Assembly (NCBI GenBank): GCA_024235735.1
Contig: JACKLU010000001.1
Location: forward strand, 505,837 to 569,836
From: Burkholderiales bacterium
Lineage (GTDB): Bacteria > Pseudomonadota > Gammaproteobacteria > Burkholderiales > Nitrosomonadaceae
Direction: 5' to 3'
DNA length: 64,000 nucleotides
Shown: in pieces, positions 27,303 to 35,012 of the stretch
Numbering within the stretch: position 1 is the first letter of the stretch
Layout: each line of letters begins with the position of its first letter
Notes under the pieces: model-generated
What the model was told of the DNA's origin: nothing
Database searches by the model: none
Seen by the model: only the letters and a program-made list of their open reading frames with translations
Made by a program: the position numbers and the translations under genes

Positions 27303-27476
27303 TCCGATACCACTCAGTAATTTTTCAGGCTTTTTACAAACCGTTGCCGCTTTTTTTCTTCCAATCGCCGGTTTCCGCTGCGTGCACGCATTCCAACGCA
27401 TACGCCAAGTTCGCATGCACGGAACCGGTATACCTCTTACGTATTTACAAACAGTGTGCCGTTAATTTTGTCAGCA

Positions 27477-28706
27477 TTAATGCCCGCTGCCTTGCACTGC
27501 GTTCAATACCTTGATCCGGTGCATGAGCCATTGCGTAATATGTTGCAAAACTTCACTTCTGCGCGGCTCGGTTAGAAATAGATGCTGATGATAGCGTGAA
27601 TCGGTCAGTTCAAGATAGCAATTATCGCTATGGTTATTCAATGTCGCATGAATAAAATCTTCACTGCCCCAGGCAGGTGTAATCGGATCTTGCGCCGAAT
27701 AAATCAGATCATAGGGCGTATCAAATGCATGCATTTGACGGCGGAATAGCACAATTTCCTCTTCAATCCCCTTTGCGTAGCGTGGCACGGTGCGACGAAT
27801 AATCCAGCTGTCATCGCGAATCTTCTTTTTTTCTTCCGCACTGTCGGTCAGATAATCCACCACCCAAGCCGGGGTTACAGTCGAAAATGCACGTCGCAGT
27901 CCTGGCAAGGATAATATTTCAAATACACCTTCCAGAACCGGCACTGTCAGGAAAGCCAGTACCTGATTGAACGCCATCAGTGGGAACGGTTCATCATGTG
28001 GATTCAGAAAATGCGTTTCGGCATGAAATGATAATTTGATGATCGGATTGACCAGCCAACCCAACCACCCAGGCGGTTCACTTACGGCAAAGCCCGGCCC
28101 GAGAAAAACAACACCTTGCACACGTTCAGTTATAGCGTTCCGGTTTTGCAGCAGGAAGGTCGCCGTAATCAATGCGCCCAGGCTGTGCGATAAAATAAAG
28201 ACCGGATAATCGGCCTCACCATGCGCATCACAAAGCGCGATAGTTTTTTGCAGCGCCAGATCGAGGCTTTTACGCGCGGGATCAAGATTGCCAAGCGCAG
28301 CTTGCGCCAGGTAAGCTTCGCTGACGTCCACAGCTTCAGCGCCTGTTCGTAATGCCTGGTCGGCCTGCCACAAAACCAGATTGGATAAGCCATGCGCCTC
28401 ATAATCAAATCCGGCGACCATGAAATTCCGTTGCATAAAATAATACGCAACATCACGGTAACGACCGATATGCTCATTCATACCATGCACCAGCAACAAA
28501 CAGGCTTCTGGCTTCATACGCCCTGCCGGATACATCATTCGCAGCAACAACGGCGGCTGATCACCGGTTTGCGGAATACTGTTTTCCTCGCCCCAGGCCG
28601 GGTAAGGCGTTGTCGCATATTGCTGATGCGCACAACCCGGCAGCAGCAATAAAAGCAGCAATGCAAGTATTGCCGTGATGTTTGCATAAACTGGTTTTAT
28701 ACGCAT
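27477..28706 (-). CDS. alpha/beta-hydrolase lipoprotein (lysophospholipase/S33-like)
   Basis: Serine hydrolase of 409 residues in the lysophospholipase-like branch of the alpha/beta-hydrolase family. It has a lipoprotein signal with the lipobox LLPGC (Cys 25). LLVHGMNEHIGRY marks the oxyanion region and ILSHSLGALI the nucleophile elbow (Ser in SHSLG). The later Asp and His (YSAQDPITPAWGS and RYHQHLFL) complete a plausible triad. It is likely anchored in the periplasm or outer membrane and acts on lipids or esters; the substrate is unknown. Its stop lies three bases from the end of the duplicated block. Confidence 0.85.
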   Translation of the reverse strand: MRIKPVYANITAILALLLLLLLPGCAHQQYATTPYPAWGEENSIPQTGDQPPLLLRMMYPAGRMKPEACLLLVHGMNEHIGRYRDVAYYFMQRNFMVAGFDYEAHGLSNLVLWQADQALRTGAEAVDVSEAYLAQAALGNLDPARKSLDLALQKTIALCDAHGEADYPVFILSHSLGALITATFLLQNRNAITERVQGVVFLGPGFAVSEPPGWLGWLVNPIIKLSFHAETHFLNPHDEPFPLMAFNQVLAFLTVPVLEGVFEILSLPGLRRAFSTVTPAWVVDYLTDSAEEKKKIRDDSWIIRRTVPRYAKGIEEEIVLFRRQMHAFDTPYDLIYSAQDPITPAWGSEDFIHATLNNHSDNCYLELTDSRYHQHLFLTEPRRSEVLQHITQWLMHRIKVLNAVQGSGH

Positions 28707-28838
28707 ACTGATTCATCGATTATCTTTATCGGACACGGTATCATCTCATAACACGGATTGCTGATGCAGCACATAACAAAACACTCTGCACAAAATTACA
28801 CAAACACTATTCATTCATTGAAAAATCCATTCTTAATC

Positions 28839-29498
28839 ATGACTCACGAATACTGGCTCAATCGCTGGGAGCGCAACGAAATCGGCTTTCATCAGGAGGG
28901 CTTTAATCCATATCTTATGGAATACTGGCCACTTTTAAACATTCCGGATAGCGGTAAAGTTTTTCTTCCACTGTGCGGAAAATCCCGGGATATGATTTGG
29001 CTGCACAATCGCGGACACGCCATCTTTGGCGTGGAACTGAGCAAGTTGGCTGTCGCAGATTTTTTCCAGGAGAATAAATTCAATCCTATCCGACAAGCAG
29101 AGCGAGACTTTACTCGTTATGCAGCGGGCAGGATAACAATCCTTCAGGGCGATTTTTTCAATTTAAATAAAAAGCATCTGGAGAAAGTCAGTGCCGTTTA
29201 TGATCGCGCATCGTTAGTAGCGCTTCCCCCGGATACGCGCCAGCGGTATGTGCGGCACATGATGCATCTACTACCGCCCGCAACACAAATACTGCTGGTT
29301 GGTTTCGATTATCCTCAAAGTGAAATGCAGGGCCCGCCTTATGCCGTATCCTCCCAAGAAATCAGTATGTTGTACCAGCATCATGCTGAAATCAACCTGC
29401 TCAAACAGGTCGATGTGCTCGATGAGAATCCGCGCTTCCAGCAGCTCGGTCTAAGCAGGCTCGAGGAAAATATTGTTTTATTGACCACAAAAAGCTGA
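28839..29498 (+). CDS. tpm: thiopurine S-methyltransferase (TPMT) family protein
   Basis: SAM-dependent methyltransferase of the TPMT family; bacterial members methylate selenium and tellurium compounds or thiopurines. Family landmarks are YWLNRWERNEIGFHQEG at the start, VFLPLCGKSRDMIWL for SAM binding, and YDRASLVALPPDTRQRY. ATG 28839 gives 220 residues, the family length; the frame is open back to 28758 but that leader is not conserved. No strong ribosome site is visible. Confidence 0.9.
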   Translation: MTHEYWLNRWERNEIGFHQEGFNPYLMEYWPLLNIPDSGKVFLPLCGKSRDMIWLHNRGHAIFGVELSKLAVADFFQENKFNPIRQAERDFTRYAAGRITILQGDFFNLNKKHLEKVSAVYDRASLVALPPDTRQRYVRHMMHLLPPATQILLVGFDYPQSEMQGPPYAVSSQEISMLYQHHAEINLLKQVDVLDENPRFQQLGLSRLEENIVLLTTKS

Positions 29499-29804
29499 AT
29501 CACGTAATCCTGTCTGGTGCCGACCTTTTCCGGCGCTTTGCGTTTATTGTAACTTCAGACTGAATCTATGAAATTTTCCGAAATATTTGATCGCTGAAGC
29601 TTCTCTACAGAACCAGATCGCAGTCACAGCCAAATTCATCTTATTCGTAACTTCCCAGCAACCGAAACCCTAAACCGGGTATCAACTGCCAGCAACTCAG
29701 TCTGTAGTGCAAAAAAAGCCATGTTATTTGCTTGTTATTTCGCTTATTACCGCAAAGCAACATCTTCCATAATGTGGCACATCAAATTCAGGAGCTAAGA
29801 TGTC
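29499..29804 (+). promoter_or_regulatory. leader region of the fliLMNOPQR cluster
   Basis: A spacer of 306 bp without a gene. It must carry the promoter of the fli cluster, but I could not identify a convincing sigma-28 or sigma-54 site. AGGAG at about 29790 serves fliL. Confidence 0.4.
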
Positions 29805-30281
29805 ATGTCAGAAACAGCAGCGATAGAAAAATCGAGCAGCAAGAAAGGACTTGTTATCATGATCGTGGTCGCAATCCTGGCCATTGGCGCTGGCGCTGGC
29901 GGCGCATGGTTCTTGATGCAGGGTCAGCAGGAAGATGAATACGAGCCGGCGCGACCCAAAAAAATACCGACGGCATTCAAGGAACTCGACGTATTTACTG
30001 TCAATTTACAACCTGAAGAACGCAATCAATATCTTCAGGTGGGTCTGACTGTAAAAATTCGTGATACCGATGTTTCACTGGAAATCGACAAAAAAATGCC
30101 GGAAATCCGCAATCGGATTTTGCTGTTACTGACCAGCAAAACAGCAGCCGATCTGTCGCCGCTAAGTGGAAAACAACAATTAAGCGGCGAAATAATCGAT
30201 GAAATCCGCAAGACGCTTGACTCCGAGATGCTGCGCGAGGAAGTGATGGATGTTTTATTTACTTCATTTGTCATTCAATAA
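29805..30281 (+). CDS. fliL: flagellar basal body-associated protein FliL
   Basis: Inner-membrane protein of 158 residues near the stator ring of the motor. A single membrane segment (about 16-36, after a Lys-rich cytoplasmic start) precedes a periplasmic domain with the FliL pattern VFTVNLQPEERNQYLQVGLTVKI. It heads the fliLMNOPQR cluster. Confidence 0.92.
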   Translation: MSETAAIEKSSSKKGLVIMIVVAILAIGAGAGGAWFLMQGQQEDEYEPARPKKIPTAFKELDVFTVNLQPEERNQYLQVGLTVKIRDTDVSLEIDKKMPEIRNRILLLLTSKTAADLSPLSGKQQLSGEIIDEIRKTLDSEMLREEVMDVLFTSFVIQ

Positions 30282-30287
30282 TATAAC

Positions 30288-31265
30288 ATGGCTGAAGACT
30301 TTCTCTCCCAAGATGAAGTAGATGCGCTGCTCAGAAGCGCAACTGGCGAACAGGACGAAGAAAAGCAGGCAGAAGATACGCCCGGGATCAGGACTTATGA
30401 TCTCGCAACACAAGAGCGCATTGTGCGCGGGCGGATGCCGACGCTTGAAATTATCAATGAACGGTTTGTACGGTTATTTCGTATCGGCTTGTTCAACTTC
30501 GTTCGCCGAACGATCGATATCACGGTGGGCACAGTCAAAGTTATCAAATTCAGTGAATTTGTCCGCAATCTGGTAGTACCCACCAATCTCAACATGATTC
30601 ACATCAAGCCACTGCGCGGTACAGCGCTGATGGTGTTCGAACCCGATTTGATTTTCCTGATTATCGATAATCTTTTTGGTGGCGACGGGCGTTACCATAC
30701 ACGTGTTGAGGGACGAGATTTCACTGAAACCGAACAGCGGATTATCCGACGTTTGCTCGACATCGTATTTGAAGAATATGAAAAATCGTGGAAACCGATT
30801 TATCCGGTCAATTTTGAATATATCCGCTCCGAAATGAATCCGCAGTTCGCTTCCATAGCGACACCGAATGAAGTCGTTGTCTGCGTCTCTTTTGATCTCG
30901 ACTTGGGCGGTCATGGCGGCGAGTTTCATGTATGCATACCTTACTCAATGGTTGAACCCATACGGGATATTCTTTACAGCACATTGCAGGGTGAACAGAT
31001 GGAAGCAGACAAACGCTGGATCAAATCGCTTTCAAAACAAATTCAGGGCGCCGAAGTTGAATTGATTGCGAATCTGGGACAGACACGCGTCACATTTGAA
31101 CAAATTCTAAGCATGCAGGTTGGTGATGTCATACCCATTCATATCCCGGAAATTATTTGCGCACAGATTGACGATATACCCGTAATGGAATGCCGCTACG
31201 GCATTATAAATGGTCAGTACGCTCTTAAAGTGGACACAATGCTTGCTCATACCGAAACCGAATAA
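30288..31265 (+). CDS. fliM: flagellar motor switch protein FliM
   Basis: C-ring protein that binds CheY-P through its N-terminal peptide (DFLSQDEVDALL) and switches rotation. The middle CheC-like domain has IIDNLFGGDGRYHTRVEGRDF-type sequence and the C-terminal SpoA domain begins near AEVELIANLGQ. Length 325 residues is normal. It starts 6 bp after fliL. Confidence 0.96.
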   Translation: MAEDFLSQDEVDALLRSATGEQDEEKQAEDTPGIRTYDLATQERIVRGRMPTLEIINERFVRLFRIGLFNFVRRTIDITVGTVKVIKFSEFVRNLVVPTNLNMIHIKPLRGTALMVFEPDLIFLIIDNLFGGDGRYHTRVEGRDFTETEQRIIRRLLDIVFEEYEKSWKPIYPVNFEYIRSEMNPQFASIATPNEVVVCVSFDLDLGGHGGEFHVCIPYSMVEPIRDILYSTLQGEQMEADKRWIKSLSKQIQGAEVELIANLGQTRVTFEQILSMQVGDVIPIHIPEIICAQIDDIPVMECRYGIINGQYALKVDTMLAHTETE

Positions 31266-31280
31266 CCGCAGGGGACTTAC

Positions 31281-31805
31281 ATGACAGACGCAACGACTAC
31301 CGATGAACTGAATGCGGAAGAAGACTGGAACGCAGCTCTGGCAGAACAGGAAGCTGCCGTTCAACCTACCGCCAATAAGAATGGCGATGCATTTTCTAAA
31401 ACTGAAGCAGGTACAAACCATTCGGATATTGCAAATAAAAAACATCAGGAAGAGACCGAGAATGACGTATTCTCGGGCGCAAGAAATGCGCAGGCCACTG
31501 TGTTCAAGGAATTCTCATCTGACAATCTGGGCAGGAACGCCGTCAACGATATTGATCTGATTCTGGACATTCCAGTGCAACTCACTGTTGAGTTGGGCCG
31601 CACTAAAATCGCCATCAAAAATTTGCTCCAGCTTGCGCAGGGTTCGGTTGTTGAACTCGACGGGCTGGCCGGTGAACCCATGAGCGTATTGGTTAACGGT
31701 TGTCTGATCGCACAGGGCGAAGTCGTTGTTGTAAACGACAAGTTTGGTATCCGCTTAACGGATGTCATCACACCGAGCGAGCGGATTCGCAAACTCAATC
31801 GATAG
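31281..31805 (+). CDS. fliN: flagellar motor switch protein FliN
   Basis: C-ring component with a C-terminal SpoA domain (about 95-172; ILDIPVQLTVELGRTKI and GEVVVVNDKFGIRLTDVI). At 174 residues it has a long acidic, low-complexity leader of about 90 residues, typical of betaproteobacterial FliN compared with the shorter enteric form. It follows fliM by 15 bp. Confidence 0.95.
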   Translation: MTDATTTDELNAEEDWNAALAEQEAAVQPTANKNGDAFSKTEAGTNHSDIANKKHQEETENDVFSGARNAQATVFKEFSSDNLGRNAVNDIDLILDIPVQLTVELGRTKIAIKNLLQLAQGSVVELDGLAGEPMSVLVNGCLIAQGEVVVVNDKFGIRLTDVITPSERIRKLNR

Positions 31806-31817
31806 TATTTTTAAATT

Positions 31818-32273
31818 ATGCCAAAACAATTCTCAGCCTTTTTATCATTCATTTCATTGTGCATCTTCTCAGCTCAAGTGTTTGCTGAAACGGCTCAGAA
31901 AACGCCCATTGCGCCGGAATCGATCATTGGCGCCGACAGCATGGCAAAAATGATTACCGGCCTTTTGCTGGTGCTGGTTATCATCATCGTCAGTACATGG
32001 GCGCTGAAGCGCTTCTCCATTATTCCGGCGATATCCTCAAGCCATCTTAAAATTATCGCCGCTACCGGCGTCGGTCAGCGCGAACGCGTCGTTATCGTTG
32101 AAATTGGTGAAACCTGGCTGGTGCTTGGTGTTGCCCCTGGCCAGGTGTGCACATTACATACCCTGGAAAAAACCACACTCGAAACGGAAAACAAAACACT
32201 GAAACGCGCCGCATCGGAATTTTCCGATGCGCTGGATAGCAGTATCGGAAAAAGTCAAGTAAAAACTAATTAA
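31818..32273 (+). CDS. fliO: flagellar biosynthesis protein FliO
   Basis: Small membrane protein that helps assemble the FliP-FliQ-FliR export gate. It has an N-terminal hydrophobic leader (about 5-22), a membrane segment (about 48-68) and a cytoplasmic part with the family pattern LKIIAATGVGQRERVVIVEIGETWLVLGV. The position between fliN and fliP supports the call. Confidence 0.88.
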   Translation: MPKQFSAFLSFISLCIFSAQVFAETAQKTPIAPESIIGADSMAKMITGLLLVLVIIIVSTWALKRFSIIPAISSSHLKIIAATGVGQRERVVIVEIGETWLVLGVAPGQVCTLHTLEKTTLETENKTLKRAASEFSDALDSSIGKSQVKTN

Positions 32274-32327
32274 AACAATCCAAGCGATTCGGATATTTAC
32301 ATACCGAATAACCCGATTGATTGTTTT
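32272..32327 (+). other. nested hairpin between fliO and fliP
   Basis: Outer arms AAAACAATC (32272-32280) and GATTGTTTT (32319-32327) enclose inner arms ATTCGG (32287-32292) and CCGAAT (32304-32309). It could be an attenuator, a processing site, or a translation control element ahead of fliP. Confidence 0.4.
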
Positions 32328-32357
32328 GAATCCATCTTTCACAGGATATCCTGACAT

Positions 32358-33116
32358 ATGCACCGCTTTCTTAAGATCACCACCGTTTGCATAGGTCTGC
32401 TTTTTGCAGTCATCAGTTTACCCGCAGCGGCGCAGCAATCGGGCTTTCCTGCATTTACCAGTGTTCCTGGACCGGATGGCGCCACCACCTATACGCTGGG
32501 CTTGCAGACTTTCATTCTGCTGACATCGCTGACTTTCATACCAGCAGTCGTGTTGATGATGACCAGTTTTACCCGTATTATCATTGTATTGTCGTTGCTG
32601 CGTATGGCGCTGGGCACGCAATCCTCGCCACCCAACCAGGTATTGATCGGGCTCGCACTATTTTTGAGTTTTTTTATTATGTCTCCGGTCATCGACCGGG
32701 TTTACAACGAAGCTTATCTTCCTTTTTCCGAAGATAAGATCGATATCATGCAGGCTGCTGAAATCGCCGGTGATCCATTACGGACTTTCATGCTGCATCA
32801 AACCCGGGAAAGTGATTTAGCGTTATTTGCCCAAATTTCGGATCATGATGAAATTGAAGGTCCTGAACAGGTACCATTCAAAATACTGGTGCCGGCTTAT
32901 ATCACCAGCGAATTAAAAACAGCTTTTCAAATCGGTTTTATCATTTTTATTCCGTTTTTGATTATCGACATGGTCGTGGCCAGTGTATTGATGTCCATGG
33001 GTATGATGATGCTCTCACCCATGATTATTTCATTGCCTTTCAAGCTCATGCTATTTGTGCTGGTAGATGGCTGGCATTTATTGATTGGTTCATTGACGCA
33101 GAGCTTTTATGTTTGA
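32358..33116 (+). CDS. fliP: flagellar export gate protein FliP
   Basis: Core subunit of the type III export gate. A cleavable signal peptide (about 1-25, ending PAAAQQ) is followed by the conserved TSFTRIIIVLSLLRMALGTQSSPPNQVLIGLALFL region, a periplasmic loop, and C-terminal membrane segments. Length 252 residues is normal. Confidence 0.96.
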   Translation: MHRFLKITTVCIGLLFAVISLPAAAQQSGFPAFTSVPGPDGATTYTLGLQTFILLTSLTFIPAVVLMMTSFTRIIIVLSLLRMALGTQSSPPNQVLIGLALFLSFFIMSPVIDRVYNEAYLPFSEDKIDIMQAAEIAGDPLRTFMLHQTRESDLALFAQISDHDEIEGPEQVPFKILVPAYITSELKTAFQIGFIIFIPFLIIDMVVASVLMSMGMMMLSPMIISLPFKLMLFVLVDGWHLLIGSLTQSFYV

Positions 33117-33134
33117 CATCGAGGAGATAATGGA

Positions 33135-33407
33135 ATGACGCCAGAAAGTGCGATGACCATTGGCCGACAGGCGCTTGAAATGACACTTATAGTTTCTGCG
33201 CCACTGCTGCTGGCCGCTCTGATCACCGGTCTGATCGTCAGCATATTCCAGGCGGCGACACAGATCAATGAAATGACATTATCTTTTATTCCCAAATTAT
33301 TTGTCATGTTCCTGATCATGTTACTGGCCGGCCCCTGGATGATCAGCATCATGACCGATTACATGCACCAATTATTCACCGGCATTCCCTGGATCGCATT
33401 GAATTGA
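33135..33407 (+). CDS. fliQ: flagellar export gate protein FliQ
   Basis: Two-segment membrane protein of 90 residues with the family pattern LITGLIVSIFQAATQINEMTLSFIPK. It follows fliP by 18 bp, with GAGGAG upstream. Confidence 0.94.
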   Translation: MTPESAMTIGRQALEMTLIVSAPLLLAALITGLIVSIFQAATQINEMTLSFIPKLFVMFLIMLLAGPWMISIMTDYMHQLFTGIPWIALN

Positions 33408-33596
33408 ATATAAAAAACCTCAGTTGACCATGATCAGTGGCTGACCAACGATATGATCCAATGAACCAATGAAACAATTCGAGCAATATCAGTTCATCCC
33501 AATGGTAAATCAAACTATGGGGTTTGTAGTTTGAAGGCTACGGTATTCCATACGCTGAGAAAAATCACCTGGAATCGGTAATTTTTCGTGAAATAG

Positions 33597-34394
33597 ATGA
33601 TTAGTATAACCGACGCCGATCTGAATACCGCCATGGCGGCATTTTTATGGCCTTTATTCCGAATTCTGGCATTGATTGCCAGTGCCCCGATTCTCGGCAA
33701 TCCCAGCATACCTGTTCGCGTGAAAATCGGCATCGCTGTACTGCTGACACTGATCATCGCACCAACGATACAACAGCCACTACCGCAAGTAGACCCATAC
33801 TCCGGCATGGGACTGATGATTCTGATACAGCAGATTGTTATTGGCGCTGCCATGGGGCTGGTCATGCGTATTGTTTTCGTCGCCGTGGAAATGGCGGGAG
33901 AAATTATTGGTTTACAAATGGGACTTGCGTTTGCCATATTCTTCGATCCGCAGAATTCGGGACAACTGGCCCTAATTGGCCGCTTCCTCGGAATTATTGC
34001 CAGTCTGGCTTTTCTTGCTATCGACGGTCACCTTATTATGATTGCGCTGATCGCGCAAAGCTTTAATACACTGCCCGTAGGTCCGGAAGGTTTCAATTTA
34101 CCGACTTTCAATGCATTGGTGCTCTGGGGTAGTGAAATTTTCAAAGCCGGCATGCTATTGTCATTGCCAGTGCTGACGGCATTATTGATCACCAATCTTG
34201 CACTCGGCATTCTGACCCGCGCCGCGCCGCAACTGAATATTTTTGCAGTCGGATTTCCGATCACGCTGTCAATCGGTTTCTTGATGCTTGCGCTCAGTAT
34301 TATATTTTATTCACCTATTCTGGAAAAATTAGTGATGGAAGGATTCGAAATGATGGCTGGCTTGGTGGATATTACCGAAATTAATATGCCATGA
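33597..34394 (+). CDS. fliR: flagellar export gate protein FliR
   Basis: Six-segment membrane protein of 265 residues completing the export gate. Family features are RILALIASAPILGNPSIPVRVKIG, GEIIGLQMGLAFAIFFDPQ and the C-terminal AAPQLNIFAVGFPITLSIGF. It is 189 bp after fliQ, a larger gap than elsewhere in the cluster, without a visible gene in the gap. No flhB is in the window. Confidence 0.95.
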   Translation: MISITDADLNTAMAAFLWPLFRILALIASAPILGNPSIPVRVKIGIAVLLTLIIAPTIQQPLPQVDPYSGMGLMILIQQIVIGAAMGLVMRIVFVAVEMAGEIIGLQMGLAFAIFFDPQNSGQLALIGRFLGIIASLAFLAIDGHLIMIALIAQSFNTLPVGPEGFNLPTFNALVLWGSEIFKAGMLLSLPVLTALLITNLALGILTRAAPQLNIFAVGFPITLSIGFLMLALSIIFYSPILEKLVMEGFEMMAGLVDITEINMP

Positions 34395-34583
34395 GATGCC
34401 TGTCAGCCCGAAATCCGGTTTGCGGTATTTTCACCGTTCGCTCAGTTGGAACAACGTGAGAAACACTTCCAAAAAAACAGAAATAAGCTGAATAAAGCCG
34501 TTTTATTCGCGCAGAAAGTTTTATAGCCATTGATAGAATGTCATATAAATGGCAGGTTATATTGATTACGGAAGGAGTGCAAA

Positions 34584-34937
34584 ATGGATCTAAATCAGGC
34601 AATCGAGAAACATGCGTTATGGAAACTCAAATTTCGTACCGCGATTAGCGCACAAGAAAAAATGGACGCAATAACCATTGCCAAAGACAATTGCTGCGAA
34701 CTTGGCAAATGGCTTCACGGCGAGGCTAAAGCAAAATTTGCCGCCTTGCCCAGTTATTCATTGTGTGTTGCAAAACATGCAGCATTTCACAGCGAGGCCA
34801 GCAAAATTGCCCATACCATCAATGCAAAAAAATACACCGAAGCCGAAGCCATGCTGAACGCCGGAACACCCTATGCCATGGCTTCCAGTGAAGTCGGTAT
34901 CGCAATTACAAAACTGAAGAAAGAATGCGACCTGTGA
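34584..34937 (+). CDS. stand-alone CZB (chemoreceptor zinc-binding) domain protein
   Basis: 117 residues comprising one CZB domain. The expected zinc ligands are seen: His in AIEKHALWK, Cys in CCELGKWL, and His residues in AKHAAFHSEA. CZB domains normally sit at the end of chemoreceptors or diguanylate cyclases and sense zinc or hypochlorite; here the domain is alone and next to flagellar genes. GGAAGGAG precedes ATG 34584. Confidence 0.9.
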   Translation: MDLNQAIEKHALWKLKFRTAISAQEKMDAITIAKDNCCELGKWLHGEAKAKFAALPSYSLCVAKHAAFHSEASKIAHTINAKKYTEAEAMLNAGTPYAMASSEVGIAITKLKKECDL

Positions 34938-35012
34938 TTCCCTGAATATGAGCTGGCGACGCCATCACATCAAGCAAAATAGCCCGGAAAGTTACATTTA
35001 TCAGGCCTGAAA

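Larger units (their letters stand above)
26585..27474 (+). repeat. segmental duplication, copy 2 (crp 3' fragment plus intact membrane-protein gene)
   Basis: Counterpart of 24082-24962. Homology begins at AAGCT(A/G)CGCACGATTTTGAC and ends at TTAATTTTGTCAG three bases before the stop of the lipoprotein hydrolase gene. It contains a truncated regulator and the intact membrane-protein gene. Confidence 0.9.
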
